Made by a program: the position numbers and the translations under genes
Part shown: positions 11,440 through 23,274 of the stretch, piece by piece
Layout: every line of letters starts with the position of its first letter
Numbering within the stretch: the stretch's first letter is position 1
Assembly: GCA_030549495.1 (NCBI GenBank)
Contig: JAUIRK010000825.1
Location: 51,001-115,000 of the forward strand
Length of the DNA stretch: 64,000 nucleotides
Direction: 5' to 3'
Origin: Nectonema munidae
Lineage: Eukaryota; Nematomorpha; Nectonematoida; Nectonematidae
Notes under the pieces: generated by a model
Databases searched by the model: none
What the model saw: only the letters and a program-made list of their open reading frames with translations
What the model was told of the DNA's origin: nothing

Positions 11440-12656
11440 ACCCACCAAATGGCAATCCTGAACTCAATAATTATTTTCCAATGAATGATTTCGTAATTAA
11501 CGAAAAAATTGTGTATGACAAATTCAGCTCCCTAGATGAAAACAAGTTTCCAGGTATTGATAACTTACATGCATTGCATACACATTGAAGAAATTATGTG
11601 ATATTTTAACTCCGCCTACAACAAAGCTTTTTAATCTTTCTATCAGTGAAAAAATCATTTCCATTACATGGAAAAAAGCAATAGTGACACCAGTTCATAA
11701 AAATTCAGATCCTAAACTTATTTCTAACTACAGACCAATAAGTTTGAAGTGTTATCTAAAGTCCTTGAATCGATCATTTCAGACAATATTCTTTCGTACC
11801 TGGAACATAACAACCTAATCATCACAAGTGAACAGGATGGCTTCTATAAGAAAAAATCTACAATAACTCAATTGTTTAAATTTCATAACTTTATTGCCAC
11901 CATATTAGGAAAGAGTTTAGCTGTTGGCGTTCTTTTCTCTGATTTTAGTAAAGCTTTTGATAAAATACCGCACAACTATTTACTCAAAAAACTAGAAGCG
12001 TATGACATAAATACTAAAGTTTTAAAATGGATTGAATTTTTTTTAATGTATTGAACACAGCAAGATTCTCTCAATGGACATTGGAAAGCTATCAAGTTTA
12101 ATCGATGTAACAAGTGGTGTGTTATGAACTTTTGTTATTGAATTTATATACATAAACGACTTGTCCTCCAAAATTGATCTCATTTGAAACTACTTGCAGA
12201 CGCTCTTACTGGACTTCAACTAACACATCTCAAAAGACTTTACAAACTGACCTCTTTGCTCTGTACGAATCGTGCAGCACTTGGTATATGGATATCAACT
12301 TCTCTAAATGTAGTCGTCACCTTCAAATTGGCTCAAAGAATAATGCCACTTATTACATAGCTGGCTATGATATAAAACAAGTTGACTTTATTAGCGATTT
12401 TGGGGTCACTATCGGCAAATTTTTGCATTTTGAACTTCACTATTCAAAAGCTATTTCAAAGGCTTATTCAATATTTTTTCAAGTCTTTGGACATTTCACT
12501 GCATTCGATACTGGAATAGCACTTCCATTATATAAAGCCCTGATACGACCACACCTTGAATATGGTAAGTCAAAATCCTATCCAACTACAAAATTTATAA
12601 CCAAAAAATTAAAAGGACTGAATAAATTAGATTATAAGGAAAGACTATCTTTGTAA
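11440..12656 (+). pseudogene. LINE reverse transcriptase relic (Jockey/CR1 group), second copy
   Basis: Plus-strand frames in order: VYDKFSSLDENKFPGIDN; KKLCDILTPPTTKLF; WKKAIVTPVHKNSDPKLISN followed by YRPISL (RT start); SKVLESIISDNILSYLEHNN; FSDFSKAFDKIPHNYLLKKL (first catalytic Asp region); LKWIEFFL; a decayed LLADAL where YADD is expected; then FSKCSRHLQIGSKN, VDFISDFGVTIG and LYKALIRPHLEYG near the C-terminus. At least four frame changes or stops break the domain, and the GVPQGS motif is lost. It differs in sequence from the minus-strand copy at 7954-9170 and resembles the one at 17875-18900 (shared KC..LQ.G motif). Confidence 0.85.
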
Positions 12657-12696
12657 TCTTTAACATACAGGCACAAACGTAGTGATAGGATCACGG

Positions 12697-12745
12697 CAGT
12701 GGCGGATCCAGAAATTTCTTATAAGGGGGGAGGCGAAATCAATTA
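12697..12745 (+). mobile_element. hAT terminal inverted repeat, left end
   Basis: CAGTGGCGGATCCAGAAATT followed by a G-rich run is a known style of hAT terminus. The same end occurs inverted at 58220-58249 and in decayed form near 6517. It probably belongs to the hAT transposase relic on the minus strand at 13560-14456. The other terminus was not found. The octamer before it is gatcacgg. Confidence 0.6.
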
Positions 12746-13315
12746 AATTTTTTTGCAATTTTGCTAAAAGTCTTCAGAGAATACGACAACGGTAGTATGT
12801 CTTTTAGAATCACTAATTACCTATGTTTTCATATTTTTAACATTATTTTGCCATGAATAAATTGCAAAAATTTATTTTTTATACATGTAAGGGTAATTTT
12901 CGAAGCTGCCCTATTTTTTTCAGGGATGCCACTGGACACGGTATTCGATATAATCAATAAATGCATGGACGTAAACGCTACTGTTCTACCCGCTTTTTCT
13001 CTGAGAAATTCAAGAAACCATGGGAAAAAAATTGTGAAAATGAGATGCACAAAACGTTTTCTCAAGGCCTCATTTTCGAATATAGAATTATAAACGACTA
13101 GAATAATCTCCCTAAGCCGTCAAAAACCGCCCTGATTTTTATTAGAAAGACATGATTTTTACATTTGATTCATCGAACTCCTTATTTTTGTACTATCAAT
13201 TATAAGACAAACCCTGTATTATTTCACATTTCATTCTTTCACAGGATGCGATCCTCACAACCATACACTCAGCCTTTATTTTCGCTTAATAAATTGTGTT
13301 TTTATGCTATGGCAA

Positions 13316-13400
13316 TCAAATAAATATTTTAATTTATTTTTAACCTGATATTATAATTTGTTTTTCCATTTTTTCTTGCATGTTTTATTTCCTGATTTTT
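13316..13400 (+). repeat. Direct repeat, left copy
   Basis: About 80 bases beginning caaataaatattttaattta are repeated at 14556-14635 with roughly 80-85% similarity by eye. The two copies bracket the hAT transposase relic. They may be parts of the same old element or a local duplication. Confidence 0.6.
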
Positions 13401-13559
13401 TTTTAAAGATAACCTTAGAAAGTTCTTCAAATTATTTTATATTTGATTTTTTTTCTCAAATTTTATAGTTATATTAGCAATGCGATTGAAGAAGTAAAGG
13501 ATTTTTTTCCAATGATGAAAAATTCTTAGAAACTATAAAAAAATATTACTAGAAAAAAA

Positions 13560-14456
13560 AACGTAATTGATAGAATGCTAACATTCATTTCCTATAAAAT
13601 TTGATTTCAATAATGAGATGAATGTTAGGTGTAATTGAAGTAGCGCTACTCGTAACTCTTTAACTACTACGAAACAAGCTAGGTATCATTTTATCAATCG
13701 CAACAACACTTGAATTGCTTTGGATGATAAAGTATTATATATTTCACTTTGACACAGCCAAAATCTAACAAGGGAATCTCTCTGAAATTTTTGTTTCAAT
13801 GAAGTATCGCAAGATGATAATTCTACTGGCTTTTCCTTTTCAAACATTGTCCTACCAAATTCATCATTTATTTCATCGGAAAATGGATTCTATACCCATG
13901 TAAACTTTTTGGAATCCAAAAAGTCTTTGAAATAATTGGAAAAATGCAATAACAAAACATCCAAGTGGTGTATAAATAGATTTTTGTTTTCTTCAGTGTT
14001 AACACTGGAACAGAAATTTCAATTTTCACATGCCTCAATTTCTCTTTCTGAGCGAGATAATGTCTTTATGTTCCTTGCATAGATTTATTCAATGGAGGCG
14101 TGAGTAGGGTAGGTTAGAGATAACTCAAGATCTTGGGTTCGATCCCGCAACAAATCTACTTTCCTGATTCTTCAATACAAGCGGCCCAATGTGCCTTCTC
14201 GATGAAAATACCTCCCGGTACCGGATGTTGTCATTTCGAAAAAAATTTGCTTATTCGTTATTATTTTCGTCAAGGAATGTTGCAATTTCCAACTAATAAA
14301 CGGACGCACTTCACAATAGTACATAAGTGAGGTACAATTAGCTCCCATAACATCACACAGCTCCGCAAATAATCTGGCTTTTAAAGTACTATTATTTTTG
14401 TAGTTTATAACTTTTTTAATTTTTGTAAAAATGGTATCGATCATATTTTTTGACAC
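13560..14456 (-). pseudogene. hAT transposase relic (ZBED5/GTF2IRD2-like)
   Basis: Minus-strand frames from the right give ARLFAELCDVMGANCTSLMY and YCEVRPFISWK, equivalent to the RLF..LC..MG....LLYHTEVRWLS block of ZBED5/GTF2IRD2-type hAT transposases. Further left come LHFSNYFKDFLDSKKFTWV, a stop, NPFSDEIND, LKQKFQRDSLVRFW and SEIYNTLSSKAIQVLL, which lead into a decayed hAT dimerisation domain. In intact relatives these follow each other in one frame. A SINE (14094-14235) has inserted in the middle. At least two stops are present. The N-terminal zinc finger and first catalytic residues are not seen. Confidence 0.65.
14094..14235 (+). repeat. tRNA-derived SINE, copy 3
   Basis: It starts GGCGTGAGTAGGGTAGG (A-box-like), has the B box GGTTCGATCCCGC, then a diverged body and CTTCTCGATGAAAATACC. 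It is inserted in the hAT transposase relic, so it postdates that element. Confidence 0.75.
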
Positions 14457-14555
14457 AAAAGCTGTTCTGTGAAGCTTCAGGTGCTTTTTTTTTATTAATA
14501 CTCGTAGACCAACTTTGTGTCAAAACAAAGTCCTATGCAGTTAAAATTTCTTTAG

Positions 14556-14635
14556 TCAATAAATATTTTAATTTATTCTTAATCCAATATTATCATTTGT
14601 TTTCCTATTTTTCCTTGCATGTTTTTTTCTGTTTA
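14556..14635 (+). repeat. Direct repeat, right copy
   Basis: Counterpart of 13316-13400: caataaatattttaatttat, then a TTTTCCTATTTTTCCTTGCATG segment differing at scattered positions. Confidence 0.6.
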
Positions 14636-14639
14636 CACA

Positions 14640-17600
14640 GCCTATAAACTTTGAAAAACTTTTAAGAGTTGAAACTTTGAAAAGCTTACGAAAATTAAAA
14701 TTGAATAAAAAAAATTCAGATTTTAAAATGTATCAATAATAAAAATAAATCAATATTCCCTATATTCTAAAAATATATCTTCTCTGCAAATAAAAATAAT
14801 TCCAAATGATTTTTAAAAAATGCTTTGTGTTTTCAGTTATTCTAATCACTTATTTATTACACTTTCCTACACTGCTCTTTCTCCCATCCTGTTCTAATTT
14901 CTCTTGTATTCTGATTTTGAAGAAGCTAGGAGGAAGTGAAAAATTTCAAACTCGTAATGCTTCACAATACACTTATCTTACTTAAACCACTGTGATAAAC
15001 GTTTATAATATTTATTATTACTAACTAATAAATCAAAATTAAAACTTCATCAAACAATTTTTTGTTTAATAAAAAAATTAAAAATTAACTTCATTTTAAT
15101 CAATGTAGTCAAATCTGTAAACATTCATTTTCCAGAACATCTTCACAATTTGTACATTAGGTTTTTTGAAGTTGATTCTTTCAAACTTGAATTATCTCAT
15201 TAATTTTCACTTAGATTCATGTATTCATCGCAAATAACTTAGGTTTTTTATTGATTTACAAACTTCAAATTGATCGATATATCATCGTTATTCTACTACC
15301 AATTGTTTATTTTATGCCTTCAGTATTTTACCTTTTTTCAAAGTATTATTGAATATAAAGACTGAAAGGTTTCTAAAGATGATGTTTTAAACTAGTATGT
15401 TTTCCATGATTTTTTGTTATTTTTCTTTTTAAATAATTAAAAACACTGAAATAAATCTTATTGTTTTTAATTTTTTTTTTAAGAAATCAAGATTTCGGGA
15501 AATTTTGACAAGATTTTTGTTTAGTTGATATTATTGCGGTTTAAGGCCACATACGGTTAAATTAAATAAAAATTTATTATTTCGTTTCCTTGCAATTCTG
15601 GGTTTTTTATCTTGAGAACAAAAAAATTATCATTTATTGTAAATAATATATAAAAAAATGTCTTTTCATCTATATATAATATAAAGATATGGCATTGTAA
15701 AGTTTAATACCACGAATTTGCTGCACGCTTCAGGGTAAAACGTCAATATCCTTTTAAAATATTGATTGACACTTAAGCAACGAATGAAATGATATATATT
15801 TTCTAAGGTTCAAAACTTACGTGCTTCTTTTAAGTCAATTATAAATTCTTATTACTTAAAATCAAAAAAATGGCAAAAAATCTCTCTCTCCCTCTCTCTA
15901 TCTATATATAATATATATATAAGATTACAATTATTTACTTACTGAATTTTGATTTTCTTGGTAGGCTGGCTCTATTGTGTAATTAATTGAATAGGCCTTG
16001 AGCAACACGATTTTGCCATCATAAATTTTTATACTTATTTCATAATTAGAAAATACCATATTATGAGGCTTATCAAACTTTCATCATGAAAACACAACTA
16101 AAAGTCTTCATGCAACAAAGAGTCCGATAATGGATTTTGTGGCAAAATGGTGTATACTAGGAAAATAGAGGGAAATGATGGAACAGAGAAATGGAAAAGT
16201 CATTTCGTTTTAAGTCCATCTCTAAGTTTGCCAGCTTTCCTAAAATGTATAGTTTTTGATACTACGCAAACTACAGTATGGACAAATGTGGGTTGAATAT
16301 TTGCACAATTGGGATAACTGTCTCAAGAAAAAATACCTGACAGTTATATTGTTTAAGTAAAGCATTGTATACACTGTATATACATAGTATATGGATGGAA
16401 ACAAACTTAGAAAATATGAAATTGATTTAGAAAGATATTTGAATTCTAAAAGTGTAAAAAATATTTACTTTTTCTACAAGAACTTTGCTTCCGAAGTTTT
16501 GTATTTCAACCGCTTATTTTATCGATCATGGTTAGATATCGGTAAAATTTTTAAATAAACTTTCCTTATTATGGTAATTTGAGCTGTATAAAAGAAACTT
16601 CAGAAGTTAATTTAAACTTTTTAAAGTTTTCTTTATTCCGAAAGCGTTATATTCCTGAAAATGGATTAGTTTTTTTTATATATTCCAATTGCAATAACAC
16701 TCTTGATATGATAACTTCTTGGGACACAAAGCTTACTAAAAACATTGTGTGCTTTGAGTTATACTTTTGTTGATCAAAGTTTATGTATTATATCCCTTAT
16801 CAAAAAGATTTATTCCTCACTCTTACGAAGCCGGCAAATGTTGACACATGCTATAATGTAAAAAAGTTTTTTTAAGTTAAAAGTCAGTTCTTAAATTTTA
16901 CAGTTAAAATATGAAAATTTGAGAGTACAAAAACTTCCAAAAAGAGAGGTATAAGAAAAGATGAAGAAAAATAATATCAGTTGTGAAATTGAAATTTTCA
17001 ATATCTCTTCAGGTTGTCGTCGCAAGATGGCATAGTAAGGAAATCAAAAAGTCTGAATTGAGTGATCATGACAACTTCACTATGATGCTACGGCGATGCA
17101 ATTTATGGTCCGTGAATAAATAGTCCATTGCGTGAACCGCTATTCCGTTAGACCAGCGTAGAGCTGAGAAAATTGTCATCCCATAACACTGGGCAAATTA
17201 GATAAATTATCCAAGGATATATATAACTTTTGAGTGTTTTTACAAGTAATATAAATTTATTTAAATCTATATTTTTGCTATGAAATTTCAAATAACATAT
17301 GTATCGTATATTTTTAACATAATCATTCTGATTTTGATGTAAATTTCATCTTTAACTTCATATAAATCCTAAAATAGTATAGTAAGTTTTATTTTATGTC
17401 TATCTTTTACAGATGAAGAAAAAAATTAATGAAAGAAATGAGAAATGCAAAAAAAGAAAGAAAAAACAAGATTTGTACTTAAAAGATGGAGTAGAAGAGT
17501 TTATAAAAGCTTATTATGGAGAAAAGGTTCTTCAACAGAGAAAGAACTTAATTAAAAATAATTTATTCCCTACAAAGAACTCAAGAAAAGAACTGAAAAT

Positions 17601-17870
17601 GTAGAGTGGGTTTACAATGCTATAAATAAGGTAAAACGAATATTTTCTATTCCAAAAGAGATTTTCTTTAATGGATTATTATTATTTCAAACCAAAAATA
17701 AGAAATGTAGTCGACGATAAAACTCTTTTAACTTTATTATTTATAAAATATATTTTAAAACATATAATATGCGATTATATATTTAAACATTCATCAATTA
17801 AATTTAAATTGATAAAATTAAATCTATTTTTATATATAAATTCTATTATATAATTAAAACTGAAATTTTT
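14640..17870. other. AT-rich sequence with microsatellites
   Basis: No recognised gene. A (CT)n tract followed by (TA)n lies at about 15883-15922. A Lys-rich 63-codon open frame at 17413-17604 follows an acceptor-like ttttacag and has no recognisable domain; it could be the start of the LINE at 17875 or chance. The frame at 16579-16773 is unassigned. Confidence 0.4.
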
Positions 17871-17874
17871 CGGT

Positions 17875-18900
17875 ATAAATAACTATCTCATAGAATGGTT
17901 GAGAGATTATATTTTTAATAGAAAATTTGTTGTTCCATTGAATGAAATCTGTTCAAAAACCTCAGAAATTGTAAGAGGGATCCCACAAGGTTCAGTATTA
18001 TGACCGATATTCTTTTCTATATTCGTAAATGATATAAGTGGTCATTTGAAATCAAATGTGAAAATTTATGCTGATGATATTAAATTATTCAAGGGTTCTA
18101 GTGGTGATGATAAAAAAAATTTATAAGTGCTGTCACCTTCAAGTTGGAAAAACAGATGATACTAATTTTTATATAGGTGGATCTAAACTTAATCAAGTTG
18201 AAAAACACAATGATTAAGGATTAATTGTTGATTCAAAATTTTGTTTTTCTGATCATGTTTCTCATATTGTAAAGAAACCTTTCTCTATATTACACATGTT
18301 AAACAATACTTTTGTGTTATCTGACATTGAAGTTTCCCTCTATCTGTTAAAATCTTTTTTCATGCCTGTTTTAGAATATGGTAATGTGATTTTTGGAAGT
18401 TCTTCAATCATGAACATCAGAAATGTAGAAAACGTTCAGAGAGTATTTACAAAACACTTGAAAGGAATGCAAACTTTATGTTACATTAGAAGATTGGAGA
18501 AAATTAATCTCCCTTCTTTGTATTACAGAAGCTTAAGGAATGAAATGATTACTATATTTAATATTGTGAAAGGAAATATGAACATTGGCAAGAATGTTTT
18601 GCCTGGTTACTCAAAGAGAATTTCCAGATCACATTCACTGAAATTTAAACAGAATTCCTATCAAAGTAATTATAGACAACATTATTTAACACAAAAAGCA
18701 TATAATCACTTGAATCGTTTGCAAAATAAAGTTGTCGATTCCTTGAATATTAATATCTTTGAAAGAAAGCTTTTGATTTTTGGTAAGATATCTCATTATC
18801 TGATTGATTTGTATTTTATTTGTATTATATTTGATATAATTCACATATGCAGTTAGCCTCTTTACATTGCTTAATACACTTATGTTATGTTATGTTATAT
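17875..18900 (+). pseudogene. LINE reverse transcriptase relic with 3' tail
   Basis: Plus-strand frames give YLIEWLRDYIFNRKFVVPLN, IVRGIPQGSVL (motif B), FFSIFVNDISGHLKSNVKI and YADDIKLF (intact YADD catalytic box). After a frame change come CCHLQVGK, then LKSFFMPVLEYGNVIFGSSS and a 186-codon C-terminal frame to 18856 ending in HYLTQKAYNHLNRLQNKVVD. The element ends in a (TTATG)n tract at about 18880-18898, a tail style of CR1/L2-group LINEs. Three or more stops or frame changes interrupt it, and the part upstream of motif A is missing. Confidence 0.85.
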
Positions 18901-18904
18901 ATTT

Positions 18905-20040
18905 AGACTTCATGGATACTCCGTGTGTAAATATATTTTTTAGGAATCCCTTTTCTCGAGGATTGAAAAGGCAACAGATGTGAACTCAATTCTAGTGAAA
19001 AAATTTCTAAGTCTTAAAACGTAAACCCTTTTTGGAACTATTTTTGTAAATGTTTTCAAAACTTCAGCTGAAACTTGAAAATTTTGTTAGGTTAAATCAA
19101 ATAGTAGTGTTAAAAGTCATTCAAAACATCTATACTGGTAATTAAAAAAAAATAAACCTTTGCTTATCAGGCATATTTATTTGCAATTCTCTACTATGCC
19201 TTGAGCATTTCCATAAAACTAAATTTAATCGTATAATTTAGAGGGAATAGTTTTTCTTCCTAAGTGATTGCATTTTAACCACCCCTCTGCTATCTGCCTA
19301 CACTTTGCAGTCAAGGGGGTTTTCTCAAATGTTTGTATACCTGTCATATAAATATGGATAAAATACATATATCTTTCGACTTTCTTAATACGAACGTATG
19401 AAAGATGGACAAAATTTTATACAAAAATTACATATTTTATGAATAAGACTTTTTAGCGTATATGCCTCGCAATCCTTCCAAATCACACCAAATTTCTCAG
19501 TAAAAAATTTTTCATTCATAGTTTTATGAAAAAATAATATAAAAATCATATGTTTATTTTGAAATGATACAAAATCCGCGCCAAATCTATACTAGTAATT
19601 TTCATAAATTTAAAATATAATTTATTTTTCACATATGCAATTATTAATTTTAAAAAGTTTAACGTTAGGGTTATGTTTTCGTTGCGCTAACTCTTTGAGG
19701 AGCAGAATTTTGAAGACTTCTAGTCCTCTTTTTTTAGTATTAAATTTATATATAAACTTTTTTTGATAAATATATTATATATATATCTCAGATATATCTT
19801 TTCTTTCGTATTAAATTTTGATTTGGAATAAAAGATTATTAAGTTTTCATTTTTTTTAATTATGGTAAACATTTGGAAAATCAATAAATAATAAAAAAAT
19901 ATTTTCAATTTACTCAGTAAACTAATTAAATTTGTAATAGTTGAAAGAGCTGTACCAAAATTATAGCATACAAGATAAAAGTATTTTCTGTATCATTTCT
20001 CTGCATTTATGGATTTCATTACCTTTGATCTAAAGAAGAC
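18905..20040. other. AT-rich sequence, no gene seen
   Basis: Only A/T-rich unique-looking sequence. The minus-strand frame at 19720-19908 is a low-complexity Ile/Lys/Tyr run. Confidence 0.5.
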
Positions 20041-20046
20041 TTTGTA

Positions 20047-20190
20047 AGCGTGTGATTAGATATACTGAGTTTCAATAATTCAAGGTCTTGGGTTCGATCC
20101 CGCATCAAGCCTACTTTCCTCTTACTTAGATACAAAGGGAACACTTTGCCTTCTCTATGAAAACATCCCGTGTCACCTTTACCTTTACTT
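20047..20190 (+). repeat. tRNA-derived SINE, copy 4 (head decayed)
   Basis: It carries the B box GGTTCGATCCCGC and the body CATCAAGCCTACTTTCCTC, then CTCTATGAAAACATCCCG and a tail CACCTTTACCTTTAC. The A-box region is deleted in part. The CTTTACC-type tail is shared with copy 2. Confidence 0.75.
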
Positions 20191-20194
20191 ATTA

Positions 20195-21430
20195 TATGAA
20201 TATTATATGAATTATGAATTGATCGCTTAGCGTAGATAGTCCAATCCGTGAGATAGGACCCATCTTTTAGGCACTTTCAAATCATTTAGTGCTTGTGAAA
20301 TGATTTTGAGGGATATAAGGCATCTTTTATAAAATTCATTTTATATGAGGATATAAGTATCTAGGCAAAGGGAAGTAGAAGTTTCATTAATTTGAAAATG
20401 TTCAAAACTCAAAAATACTTCAAAGTTATGTTTTGGAAAAAGAAAAACGATCACAAAACATATTTGAAATGAATAAATACATCGATACGTAGATTATGCT
20501 ATGGGGATGTTAGGGCGAAAATTGGGTTCACGAAATTCAAAAAATTGTCCAGTGAAATAATTTTCTTTGAAAAGAAATATTAACTCCATTTTTTGGTTTG
20601 CTAAAGCAAATCTTATTATCAAATGCTTTTTGTTACATTTTAGTGACCTAAGAATTCTTTCCTATTTTATTCATCTAAAAACTTGAAAAAAAGAGAAAAA
20701 AAACTGATTCAAAAAAAGTATATGTCACATACAAAGCTTTTTTTACAAAGCTTTTTCACATACAAAGTTTCTGCCTGACAACCAAAATATATAGAAAGAA
20801 AGAAAAATTTATTTTCAAAGAGTGAAAAGCAAAAAAAGAAATTTGAATCAGAATATAATTATACACAACTAATAATAAAATAAACATGTATGGTTTGACA
20901 TTTTATAGGTTTGCCATTTTATGTTACATTCTTCTTGCACGTTCTTTCCACTATATACCTAATTAAACATGTACTATTTCACATAAGACCCAACTTAGAC
21001 ACATAATTGCGCAGAATGCCAATAAAGGGGATATTGATGCGTTTATTATATATATATATATCTACAAGTCCGTTAATCTAATAAAGATTAGGATTAGAGT
21101 GCCTGAATCTCTGTATCCTGTGTTCTCAGGCTTTGTAAAATAAAAAATTCATATGTTCTGAGATTTAACTTTATTTATAAAATAGTTGGCAATATATATG
21201 TGAATACTTACAAAATTTTGCTAGAATTATTATTATTAATCTGAAAATTTTAGGGGTGTCAACTGCTCCTTCTCACCCCGCCTGGTTGCGGACCTATATA
21301 TATATATTTATATTTTATATGTTAATGTAAAAAAGTGAATGCAAAGGAAATGTCGCTGAGAAAGCTTGAATAAAAGTCAAAAGATGTGAACAAATAAAAA
21401 AAATAGTAAAACTTTGATTCACATCAAATT
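20195..21430. other. AT-rich sequence with (TA)n tracts
   Basis: No gene seen. Short (TA)n runs at about 21046-21062 and 21295-21310. A small tandem duplication of 'tttacaaagctttttcacatacaaag' type sequence lies near 20728-20770. Confidence 0.45.
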
Positions 21431-21435
21431 TATTA

Positions 21436-21606
21436 CAATGTTAATTTACGACCACTCTCGGCTTCTTCAGATAAACACAACCATTAAAGGCAAGGAGTAT
21501 ATAACGAGGAACAGAGTGGGAGAATTTCTGTTCCTAGTTTTCTACTCTTTGCTTTTAACTGTTGTGGTTATGTGAACTTGACGAAAGTGGTTGAAAATTA
21601 ATATTG
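21436..21606. repeat. Fold-back (hairpin) element
   Basis: The left arm (21436-21498) starts caatgttaatttacgaccac. The right arm (about 21545-21606) is its reverse complement, ending gtggttgaaaattaatattg, with roughly three quarters identity over about 62 bases and a loop of under 50 bases. The motif 'CACT.TCG.C.TC.T.AGAT.AACA' from the left arm recurs near 30727-30760, so this is a dispersed family. No target duplication was identified. Confidence 0.65.
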
Positions 21607-21609
21607 ATA

Positions 21610-22220
21610 GAAATTTAAGTTTTAAAACTTTAGTCTCAATTTTTCCGGTTTGAACAAATTAAAGAAGGGAAAGGGAAGCAATTGCCATTGTATATGACTT
21701 AATAATCCCATTTTAAAATATAATGGATTATAATGGATTATAATGGATGATAGCACTACTAACTCTAGCCGTTAACTCAAGTTGCTCGTATCTGCATACG
21801 TCTATCATCTTATTTCTTCTGAAGAAATAGGCTGGATACGTGCAACAATAATTGGTTCAAAATATTTGGTTAAATTTTTCCGTAGTTTGATTGGATAACA
21901 CAAAAAATTACTAACATTTTTTTATCCAATCACACCAAAGACTTTGTGTAGCCCTAACAGCCAAACACCATAAATTTTAAATATATAATACAAATTTAGT
22001 CTAGCATTTTCCTATACTTATATATCGGTTAAGGTAATTTGGACTATAAAATAGATATACACAGCATTTTTACCTTTGATAGAGCAAATTCCAACAAGTT
22101 ACCAAGTTTGACACTTTTGATTCGTGTATAATCGTTCTCTTTTAAAAAAAAATAGCTCAAGATATTTTATATCAGAAGAAAAATTGTATTTCATTTAAAT
22201 GTGGATTTAATAAGTATTGC
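21610..22220. other. AT-rich sequence, no gene seen
   Basis: Contains a 3-fold short tandem repeat (ataatggatt units, about 21719-21750) and a piece at 21765-21795 (ctctagccgttaactcaag) resembling a TTAA MITE end. Nothing else supported. Confidence 0.4.
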
Positions 22221-22226
22221 CTTTAA

Positions 22227-22358
22227 CCCGTTAACGCCCAATGTCGACTATAGTCGACTTTACAAAAATAAAATCGTCTGCGTTTATCAAAGCTCTTTAA
22301 TACAAATCTTCTGCTTTACATTATATATCGTCTGATTATTATTCAGGTCGTTAACGGG
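22227..22358 (+). mobile_element. piggyBac-type TTAA MITE, copy 2
   Basis: 132 bases between TTAA 22223-22226 and TTAA 22359-22362, with ends CCCGTTAACG and CGTTAACGGG, a perfect 10-base terminal inverted repeat. Just inside the left end lies a perfect inverted repeat, GTCGACTATAGTCGAC. The internal motifs AAATCGTCTGCG and ATATCGTCTGATT are shared with the copies at 50444 and 61555. No coding capacity. Confidence 0.85.
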
Positions 22359-22364
22359 TTAATC

Positions 22365-23160
22365 CAATACTCATCGCATCTTTCAATGCTTTTCATTGAG
22401 ATAACAATTAGATTTTTTTTCATTAAATATCTTTCCTTCCCTTTTTCTACCGATGTAATTTACAAACAAAATTATTCTACTTACCTCACTTCAGAGAATG
22501 AATTAAAGAAATCAACTCTATTTTATCCTAAATTTCAATCAAATTTAAAATTGTGAGTATTAAAATCGATATTCTCCAAAAGATCTATTACTTAAAACAA
22601 GTTCTGTTTCATTTCTCGTATATTCTATATTTAAATGCAAATTTTAAAAAGACAAATTTAAATACCACATATACCCATATATTAAAAAATTCACTATATC
22701 TTTCAAAATTGTAGAAAATTTTATGATAATATTTTATCAAAAACTTTTCAAACTTGCTTTCTGCTAATTGTGATAATTATTACAACATTTGCAAAAGCTT
22801 ATATAGTACTTACAAGTGAGTAGTAATTTCATTTATGGAGAAAGACATTTAATATTTTTAATATACTTTTACTATTTTACCACAATATTTTACCATTTAT
22901 ACATTCCATTATCGTATACTTTAACTTTTTTATTTTATTTATAATTTATATTAATCGATATCTATCCCACAGTTTTGCAATTCAAGCACACTTTTTGCAA
23001 TTCTTTCCCAAGTTTATATAATTTTAAATATTTATACCTTATTTATATATTTTTTGTAGATTATTTTTTTAAATTAGTGCGATTTTTTCAACGAATCTCA
23101 TTTATTGATGAGTTAAAATTTGTAATTATATTTCAATTGTCGTGTTAAATAGGAAAAAGG
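22365..23160. other. AT-rich sequence, no gene seen
   Basis: No open frame, RNA gene or element terminus supported. Confidence 0.5.
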
Positions 23161-23164
23161 CATT

Positions 23165-23270
23165 ACTTGAACAAAAATAAAACCATCTGCATTTATTAAT
23201 ATTTTAAATACAAATCTTCTGCTTTACAATACATATCGTCTGAAAATTCTTGTTTTCTTTAACATATTGA
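23165..23270 (+). mobile_element. piggyBac-type TTAA MITE, decayed copy
   Basis: The core matches the copy at 22227-22358: AAAATAAAACCATCTGC, then AAATACAAATCTTCTGCTTT and ATATCGTCTGA. The terminal repeats and the left TTAA are lost; a TTAA remains near the right side. Confidence 0.65.
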
Positions 23271-23274
23271 GAAA

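Noticed and set aside
12829-13065. 78-codon minus-strand open frame as part of the hAT
   Set aside because: No hAT motif is visible and it lies in the expected non-coding flank.
20096-20101. A functional tRNA gene at the GGTTCGATCCC motif
   Set aside because: The B box is present, but no cloverleaf, acceptor stem or anticodon loop can be formed; the repeats are SINEs.
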